From Cellulomonas fimi ATCC 484 (GTDB lineage: Bacteria; Actinomycetota; Actinomycetes; Actinomycetales; Cellulomonadaceae), in the NCBI RefSeq assembly GCF_000212695.1, contig NC_015514.1, positions 4,202,345-4,266,344 on the forward strand: a stretch of DNA of 64,000 nt, in the 5' to 3' direction. Shown in pieces: positions 63,516 through 64,000 of the stretch. The position numbers and the translations under genes are program-made. Below the pieces are notes generated by a model. It was not told where the DNA came from, made no database searches, and worked only from the letters and a program-made list of their open reading frames with translations. Within the stretch, counting starts at the first letter, position 1, and each line of letters opens with the position of its first letter.

Positions 63516-64000
63516 GAGAGTCTCCAACTACCTCGGGGTGGGCCTCGCGCGAGACGCACGCGGCCGGGGTCTGACTGCCGAGCTCGACTGCTCCAGGGAC
63601 ACGCACGCGTGCGTGTGGCGTCAGGGCGCGCCAGCAGGAGCCATCAGGAAGGCTGGACAACGGTACGCCGCAGCGTCGCGACCGGTCAAATGCGCGTGCC
63701 GCCGTGCCGCGGTCGGGCAGCGGCCGTGGCCGGATCAGTCACCGAGACCGTCGGCCGCGCCCCGCGGTCGGCCCGTCTCGCACGTCGTGAGGCACCCTAC
63801 CGGCGTCGCACGCGACCGGCGCCGAGGACGCCTCCCCCGGCGCGTCGTCGAGGGCTAGCATCGGTGAGCGCCGTCGGTGCCTGTGGATCTGTGGACGTCC
63901 CGGTGTGGATCCGGATGACGTCCCGACGGCGTGACCTGTGCTGGCGGCCCGGTGTCGTGCTGTCACAGGCGGGGGACGACCACCGCACACAGGTGTGGAT
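63516..64000. other. rpmH-dnaA intergenic region, left part of the origin zone
   Basis: 485 bp without a credible gene. It holds the rpmH promoter region and, in its last 120 bp, four DnaA-box-like sites. It continues past the window. Confidence 0.7.
63882..64000. promoter_or_regulatory. cluster of DnaA-box-like sites at the origin edge
   Basis: TGTGGATCT (63882), TGTGGACGT (63890), TGTGGATCC (63904) and TGTGGAT at the very end (63994-64000) resemble the complement of TTATCCACA / TTGTCCACA. They lie in the rpmH-dnaA gap, the usual place of actinobacterial oriC or the dnaA promoter. Confidence 0.65.

Noticed and set aside
1..64000. tRNA, rRNA or insertion sequences
   Set aside because: None recognised: no transposase, no terminal inverted repeats with target duplication, no tRNA cloverleaf or rRNA stretch noticed by eye.

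Overview
The window is one stretch of a very GC-rich actinobacterial chromosome. The gene content (secreted GH81 beta-1,3-glucanase with FN3 and CBM6 modules, secreted PL1 pectate lyase, many GTG starts and 4-bp ATGA/GTGA overlaps) and gene order suggest a soil polysaccharide degrader of the Micrococcales, most likely Cellulomonas or a close relative. That assignment is inferred from content. The right end is the origin-proximal segment: rpmH, rnpA, yidD, yidC and jag, with DnaA-box-like sites at the last bases, so dnaA should lie just beyond base 64000.

Layout. 1-5.0 kb: gene tail, class II aldolase, small genes, nirBD nitrite reductase. 4.8-8.8 kb: SQR-like flavoprotein, a deoxyribosyltransferase-like protein and two convergent DNA methyltransferases without a visible endonuclease. 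9-11.1 kb: three tandem AIM24-family genes. 11.2-12.5 kb: ECF sigma factor with a membrane partner. 12.6-21.2 kb: LacI regulator, GH81 glucanase, ABC-F protein, pectate lyase with LacI-type operator palindromes. 21.2-25.8 kb: a membrane protein, a clpP pair whose second member is fused at its 3' end to a headless beta-helix gene, and a GCS2 ligase. 25.9-32.5 kb: the conserved rpsF-ssb-rpsR-rplI, bifunctional PBP, PadR, ino1 block. 33-40 kb: Pit phosphate permease behind a PHO-box-like repeat, a second ECF/sensor pair, an MFS transporter and a LOV-GAF-PP2C photoreceptor phosphatase. 40-53.5 kb: the conserved pcnB (CCA), Nudix, DUF6049-like, murJ, pseudokinase, trxB, trxA series, then an aminotransferase, a Ddl-like ligase and parB.

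53.5-64 kb is the segregation and origin region. parB, parA and rsmG form one translationally coupled operon. rsmG and jag, close neighbours in mycobacteria, are separated here by about 5 kb that is almost gene-free. This stretch carries six parS sites (a seventh is inside parA), a 38-bp degenerate tandem array of about 18 copies whose units keep a small dyad, and a 23-copy heptamer array that is G-quadruplex-capable on the minus strand. It looks like a compact centromere-like locus bounded by the jag terminator on the right and the rsmG promoter on the left. It is the most unusual part of the window.

Regulation visible in the sequence: a SigR/SigH-type promoter before trxBA, a PHO box before pit, GAAACCGGTTTC operators before the pectate lyase, an ATGT-N11-ACAT dyad at the padR promoter, a 13-bp inverted repeat before the D12 methyltransferase, and strong hairpin terminators after the AIM24, lacI/GH81, pectate lyase, beta-helix, rplI, ino1 and jag units.
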